Assembly: GCA_023435325.1 (NCBI GenBank)
Contig: JAEYRT010000286.1
Span: forward strand, 1-9,286
From: Pseudomonadota bacterium
GTDB lineage: Bacteria; Pseudomonadota; Gammaproteobacteria; Burkholderiales; Burkholderiaceae_C
Reading direction: 5' to 3'
DNA: 9,286 nucleotides
Of the stretch, positions 6,039-9,286 are shown in pieces. The notes under the pieces are model-generated. The model had not been told where the DNA came from. It searched no databases and saw only the letters and a list, made by a program, of their open reading frames with translations. The number at the start of each line of letters is the position of its first letter. The first letter of the stretch is position 1. The position numbers and the translations under genes were made by a program.

Positions 6039-7517
6039 ATGCCTGCCACGATTGCCCCCTACTCACAGCTTCACCAGCTCTTTATTGATGGCCAATGGCT
6101 TGAAGGCCAATCCAGCCGCATCAATACTGATATTGATCCCTATACGGGAGCCACCTTGGCTGAAATCAAGCAGACCACACGGGAGCAGCTGAACACTGCC
6201 TATGCTGCGGCCAAGAAAGCGCAAGAAGTCTGGGCACAGTCCCTGCCACCAGAGCGCACGGGCCTGTTGATGCGCGTCGTCCAGATCCTGGAGCAGCGCG
6301 CCGAAGAGATCATTGGCTGGATCATTCGCGAATCCGGCAGTACCCGTTTGAAGGCCACCATTGAGCTGATGAGTGCCAAAGGCATTGTGATGGAAGCAGC
6401 CAGTTTCCCTTCACGCATGGCCGGCGACCTTTTGCCTTCCATCTTTCCGGGACAATCAAGCCGTGTTTACCGTGAACCGCTGGGCGTCATCGGCGTCATC
6501 AGCCCCTGGAATTTCCCATTTCACCTGAGCATGCGCTCCATCGCCCCGGCGTTGGCGACAGGCAATACCGTGGTGCTCAAACCTGCCAGCGATACACCCG
6601 TCACCGGCGGTACCTTGCTGGCCGCGATTTTTGAAGAAGCAGGCGCACCTGCAGGCACGATCAACGTGGTGGTGGGTGCAGGCAGTGAAATTGGCGATGC
6701 ATTTGTGGAGCATCCCACGCCGCACCTCATTTCTTTTACAGGTTCCACCCCGGTCGGCCAGGGTATTGGCAAGCTGGCAACCAGTGGCAAGCACCTCAAA
6801 CGTGTAGCGCTGGAATTAGGCGGCAATGCGCCGATAGTGGTGCTTGATGACGCAGACATAGAAGATGCGGCGGCGGGCGCCGTGGCAGGGCGCTTTCTGC
6901 ACCAAGGCCAGATTTGCATGAGCACCAACCGCGCCATCGTGGATGCCAAGGTCTATGACCAGTTTGTGGCGGCCGTGGAAAGGCGCGTCAAAACCTTGAA
7001 ATACGGCAATCCCGATTTGATGGAGTCCGCCATAGGCCCCATCATCAACAGCAGGCAATTGCAGGATATTCAGCAAAGGATTGCCCATGCACTGCAAGAT
7101 GGCGCCCGCCTGATCATCGGAGGGGAAGCTCAGGGCAATGTGCTTCCTCCGCATGTGCTGGCCGATGTTGATCCGGAATGGGCAATAGCCAAGGAAGAAT
7201 CTTTTGGACCGGTACTGCCCATCCTCAAAGCACGCGATGAAGCCCATGCTCTGGAATTGGCCAATGCGACCGAATATGGCTTGTCCAGCAGCGTCTATAC
7301 CCAGAACCTGGAACGCGGCGTGCGCTTTGCGCGTGGCATCGAGGCTGGCATGACCCACGTCAACAACATGACGGTCGGCGATCAGCCGAACGCTCCGTTT
7401 GGTGGAGAAAAGAACTCGGGGCTAGGCCGCTTCAATGGACACTGGATTTTGGAAGAGTTCACACGCACGCACTGGATCACAGTGCAGGAACAAGGCAAAG
7501 CGCAATACCCACTGTAA
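6039..7517 (+). CDS. NAD(P)-dependent aldehyde dehydrogenase (benzaldehyde/vanillin dehydrogenase-like)
   Basis: The 492-residue protein is a full-length member of the aldehyde dehydrogenase superfamily, cytosolic enzymes that oxidise aldehydes to carboxylates with NAD(P)+. The whole catalytic set is present: PWNFP with N158, KPAS with K181, LELGG with general base E259, nucleophile C293 in QGQICMS, ESFGP with cofactor-ribose E387, and PFGG at 453-456. The wording ISPWNFPFHLSMRSIAPALA resembles the aromatic aldehyde branch (benzaldehyde or vanillin dehydrogenases), so an aromatic aldehyde is a reasonable guess for substrate. No aromatic-degradation genes stand beside it to support this. The start at 6039 is preferred: AAGG lies nine bases upstream, and the product begins at normal family length. 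Starting at 5955 would add 28 residues (for example FTLCPFRLRLCF) that do not look like this family. The gene appears to be monocistronic, perhaps with readthrough into the small gene 107 nt further on. Confidence 0.9.
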   Translation: MPATIAPYSQLHQLFIDGQWLEGQSSRINTDIDPYTGATLAEIKQTTREQLNTAYAAAKKAQEVWAQSLPPERTGLLMRVVQILEQRAEEIIGWIIRESGSTRLKATIELMSAKGIVMEAASFPSRMAGDLLPSIFPGQSSRVYREPLGVIGVISPWNFPFHLSMRSIAPALATGNTVVLKPASDTPVTGGTLLAAIFEEAGAPAGTINVVVGAGSEIGDAFVEHPTPHLISFTGSTPVGQGIGKLATSGKHLKRVALELGGNAPIVVLDDADIEDAAAGAVAGRFLHQGQICMSTNRAIVDAKVYDQFVAAVERRVKTLKYGNPDLMESAIGPIINSRQLQDIQQRIAHALQDGARLIIGGEAQGNVLPPHVLADVDPEWAIAKEESFGPVLPILKARDEAHALELANATEYGLSSSVYTQNLERGVRFARGIEAGMTHVNNMTVGDQPNAPFGGEKNSGLGRFNGHWILEEFTRTHWITVQEQGKAQYPL

Positions 7518-7613
7518 GACTGGCTGGCCCGGCGCTCGGAGTAAACCCCTTGTGATCATGCGCCAGCCATGTCACATTGAGTGCCAAGCATGTGCTTTGA
7601 CATGTTCTTTTGC

Positions 7614-7617
7614 GGAG
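7614..7617 (+). promoter_or_regulatory. Shine-Dalgarno for the 77-residue protein
   Basis: GGAG lies 7 nt before the ATG at 7625. An in-frame ATG at 7610 precedes it with no signal of its own, so 7625 is the likely start. Confidence 0.6.
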
Positions 7618-7624
7618 AGACGCC

Positions 7625-7858
7625 ATGACAACTGTTGCCCCCATCAACCTCGACAAACTACGGAATGCCGTACAAAAGTTTGGGGCGATGAGCTTTACCA
7701 CTTCACAAGTGGCTGCTGACTATCACCGTGATGAAGGCCTCGTGGGCAGCGGTGACACGGAACGCTTTGAAGATTTGCTGCGTCGTCACGCTTCCTTGCT
7801 AGGCATCGCACCTCAACCTTCCAGCGCCGGTGGCGATACGGTGTGGCAAGCCTTGTGA
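7625..7858 (+). CDS. Small protein of unknown function, 77 residues
   Basis: I do not recognise this protein. It is soluble in character, with no signal peptide or membrane segment. The N-terminal half (LDKLRNAVQKFGAMSFTTSQ) followed by VAADYHRDEG looks like two helices flanking a short FTTSQVA segment, which is reminiscent of small winged-helix proteins, but that is a weak impression. The middle is acidic (DEGLVGSGDTERFEDLL), and the tail is loose and Ser/Gly-rich, ending VWQAL. Support for it being real: a good Shine-Dalgarno (GGAG, 7-nt spacing), codon use like its neighbours, and a strong inverted repeat just 13 nt after the stop. It lies 107 nt after the aldehyde dehydrogenase on the same strand and could share its transcript. 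It converges on pyrE. Confidence 0.65.
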   Translation: MTTVAPINLDKLRNAVQKFGAMSFTTSQVAADYHRDEGLVGSGDTERFEDLLRRHASLLGIAPQPSSAGGDTVWQAL

Positions 7859-7870
7859 GAGCCCCACTGG

Positions 7871-7908
7871 CCCATGAAAAAAGCACACCTTGACGCTTTT
7901 TTCATGGG
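7871..7908. terminator. Bidirectional terminator, 14-bp perfect inverted repeat
   Basis: CCCATGAAAAAAGC (7871-7884) and GCTTTTTTCATGGG (7895-7908) are exact reverse complements around a 10-nt loop. The repeat lies between convergent stops (small protein at 7858, pyrE at 7937). The arms contain A6/T6, so each strand presents a T-run at the 3' side of the hairpin core, fitting termination in both directions. The core next to the loop is only two GC pairs before the AU run, which is unusual. The full stem is long and stable. Confidence 0.65.
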
Positions 7909-7936
7909 TGCCGCGCGATGTATGCCGCAGTCGCCA

Positions 7937-8644
7937 TCAGTGGTGGTTGCCGTTGACACCGTAACGCAGGCGATAGGTCAGCACACGTTCATGGTGCTGG
8001 GCCATTTCACCTTCACCACCTCGCGCTTCCAGATAAGCCAGCAAGTCGGACAGGTTGGCAATTGCGCACACGTGCAGCCCCAGCTGGTTTCGCACGTATT
8101 GCACGGCGCTATGGTCCACATCCTTGCCGTGCTCGGTCGCTTTTTCCTGGCGATCCAAAGCAATCGCTACAGCGTGCGGCGTGGCGCCTGCCGCTTGGAT
8201 CAAGGCAATGGATTCACGAGCCGCAGTGCCGGCACTCATCACATCATCAATGATGAGCACACGGCCTTGAAGGGGCGCACCGACCAGCGTGCCACCTTCT
8301 CCGTGGTCCTTGGCTTCCTTGCGGTTGTATGCAAACGGCACGTTCTTGCCCATGCGAGCCAGCTCCACGGCAACCGTGGCCGCCAGTGGAATGCCCTTGT
8401 AGGCAGGCCCGAAGACCATGTCGAATTCCAAACCGCTGGCAACAATGGCTTTTGCATAGAATTCCGCTAAGCGTGCCATTTTGGCACCGTCATCGAACAA
8501 GCCGGCATTAAAGAAATAGGGGCTCATACGTCCCGCCTTGGTCTTGAACTCCCCAAAGCGCAGTACGCCCGATTGCACGGCAAACTGCACAAACTCTTGC
8601 GCCAGTTGAGTGTTCTGTTCCTGCTGCGCGCCACTGATAGACAT
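7937..8644 (-). CDS. pyrE: Orotate phosphoribosyltransferase PyrE
   Basis: The 235-residue protein joins orotate to PRPP to give orotidine 5'-monophosphate, the fifth step of de novo pyrimidine synthesis, in the cytoplasm. The PRPP-binding motif is clear as VLIIDDVMSAGTA (129-141). The N-terminal region KTKAGRMSPYFFNAGLF (35-50), FGPAYKGIPLA (78-88) and the flexible loop region RKEAKDHGEGGTLVG (108-122) fit family members well. The frame stays open upstream to 8815, but the ATG at 8644 is chosen because the homology begins there and AGGGAAG lies five bases before it; the upstream extension does not resemble PyrE. Its start codon overlaps that of the divergent exonuclease gene, so its ribosome site lies inside exonuclease codons 3-5 and its promoter must lie within that gene. 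The dyad at 7871-7908 terminates it. Confidence 0.95.
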   Translation of the reverse strand: MSISGAQQEQNTQLAQEFVQFAVQSGVLRFGEFKTKAGRMSPYFFNAGLFDDGAKMARLAEFYAKAIVASGLEFDMVFGPAYKGIPLAATVAVELARMGKNVPFAYNRKEAKDHGEGGTLVGAPLQGRVLIIDDVMSAGTAARESIALIQAAGATPHAVAIALDRQEKATEHGKDVDHSAVQYVRNQLGLHVCAIANLSDLLAYLEARGGEGEMAQHHERVLTYRLRYGVNGNHH

Positions 8645-9286
8645 GGATTCTTCCCTTTTTAAATTGACCAGCCTCAACCTCAACGGCATCCGCTCTGCCG
8701 CATCCAAAGGTGTGGAGGAATGGATTGCGGCTTCCGGCCCGGATTGTATTTGCGTGCAAGAGGTCAAGGCCCAAGCTGCGGATATTGAAGGCAAGTTCGA
8801 CACCCTGGCCGGCATGCGCGGCGTCTTTCATTATGCGCAGAAAAAAGGCTACTCGGGCGTGGGCATTTACAGCCGGCATGAGCCCAGCGATGTGATTGCG
8901 GGGTTTGATCCCGAGGAGTTCGATGCCGAAGGGCGATACGTGGAAGCGCGCTTTGATACGCCCACACGCAAGTTCTCCATCATCAGCAGCTACTTTCCCA
9001 GTGGCTCTTCAGGTGAAGAGCGGCAAGCCGCCAAATTCCGCTTTCTGGACAAGATGCACACCCACCTGATGCACCTGAAGCGCGAGCGCGAATTTGTGCT
9101 GTGCGGTGACATCAACATCGCCCACCGCAAAGAAGACCTGAAAAACTGGCGCGGCAACCAGAAAAACAGTGGTTTCACCCCCGAAGAGCGGGCCTGGATG
9201 GACATGCTGCTGGCCGACAACGCCACCGGCGGCATCAAAGACGTCTACCGTTGCCTCCAACCCGACACCACCGATGAGTGCTACAC
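8643..9286 (+). CDS. xth: Exodeoxyribonuclease III (AP endonuclease), C-terminus beyond the window
   Basis: The first 214 codons are present. The product belongs to the exonuclease III branch of the EEP (exonuclease-endonuclease-phosphatase) fold, which cuts at abasic sites and removes 3'-blocking groups in base-excision repair using Mg2+. Expected active-site residues are visible: N14 in LNLNGIRS, E40 in VQEVK, Y117 in SSYFPSG, and D156/N158 in GDINIAH. The C-terminal DH and SDH motifs are outside the window. The ATG at 8643 is the best start: the family-like sequence FKLTSLNLNGIRS begins at residue 6. A TTG at 8664 is an alternative and would remove the overlap with pyrE. No Shine-Dalgarno is seen upstream of either. 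If 8643 is right, the 5' untranslated region and promoter lie within pyrE. Confidence 0.92.
   Translation, partial: MDSSLFKLTSLNLNGIRSAASKGVEEWIAASGPDCICVQEVKAQAADIEGKFDTLAGMRGVFHYAQKKGYSGVGIYSRHEPSDVIAGFDPEEFDAEGRYVEARFDTPTRKFSIISSYFPSGSSGEERQAAKFRFLDKMHTHLMHLKREREFVLCGDINIAHRKEDLKNWRGNQKNSGFTPEERAWMDMLLADNATGGIKDVYRCLQPDTTDECY
8650..8656 (-). promoter_or_regulatory. pyrE Shine-Dalgarno inside the exonuclease coding region
   Basis: Read on the minus strand, AGGGAAG lies 5 nt before the pyrE ATG at 8644. It decides that start over the longer open frame and falls inside codons 3-5 of the divergent exonuclease gene. Confidence 0.55.

Noticed and set aside
7521..7569. Inverted repeat TGGCTGGC (7521-7528) / GCCAGCCA (7562-7569) after the aldehyde dehydrogenase
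   Set aside because: The 33-nt loop and lack of a T-run make a terminator unlikely, and an 8-bp match in GC-rich DNA can arise by chance.
8645..8720. Minus-strand TTGAGG-16-TAAAAA as a pyrE promoter
   Set aside because: The -10 would end 11 nt from the ATG, putting the transcription start inside the Shine-Dalgarno.
1..9286. CRISPR array, insertion sequence, tRNA or phage genes
   Set aside because: No regularly spaced repeats, transposase, cloverleaf-like segment or phage protein was seen on either strand.

Overview
The window looks like chromosomal DNA from a betaproteobacterium, most likely Comamonadaceae (Comamonas/Delftia/Acidovorax type). This rests on the wording of the PyrE, exonuclease III, PdxY and chemoreceptor proteins and on the gene neighbourhood. 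No database search was possible, so the taxon is an inference. Most genes are ordinary housekeeping or signalling genes. I see no phage, insertion sequence, CRISPR array, tRNA or rRNA.

Layout, left to right. Positions 1-225 (minus) hold the first 75 codons of an unrecognised membrane-anchored protein, with a good candidate sigma-70 promoter behind it. Positions 226-516 are non-coding but structured, with nested dyads, a hairpin and a plus-strand intrinsic terminator that ends only 42 nt before pdxY. Positions 517-1380 (plus) are pdxY (pyridoxal kinase), followed by a GNAT acetyltransferase at 1448-1990. Converging on these is a methyl-accepting chemotaxis gene (4256 to 2062, minus) split by a one-base frameshift near 3746-3748. 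Upstream of it, after a 287-nt gap containing a perfect 10+10 bp dyad, lies a seven-helix membrane protein with a degenerate GGDEF domain (5671 to 4544, minus). An AT-rich divergent intergenic region (5672-6038) precedes an aldehyde dehydrogenase (6039-7517, plus). A 77-residue unrecognised protein (7625-7858, plus) follows. A 14-bp perfect inverted repeat separates it from pyrE (8644 to 7937, minus). Divergent from pyrE is exonuclease III (8643 to beyond the window end, plus), whose start codon overlaps that of pyrE by two bases.

The genes do not form one pathway. PdxY salvages vitamin B6, PyrE makes orotidylate for pyrimidine synthesis, and exonuclease III serves DNA base-excision repair. 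The chemoreceptor and GGDEF-like protein are both signal-transduction proteins and may form a loosely linked signalling pair, but the gap between them suggests separate transcription. The points most worth a second look are the broken chemoreceptor, the GGDEF protein with a lost active-site signature but an intact I-site, the overlapping divergent pyrE/exonuclease starts, the terminator just ahead of pdxY, and several clean dyads next to promoters. I did not find convincing evidence for an entirely new biological system.
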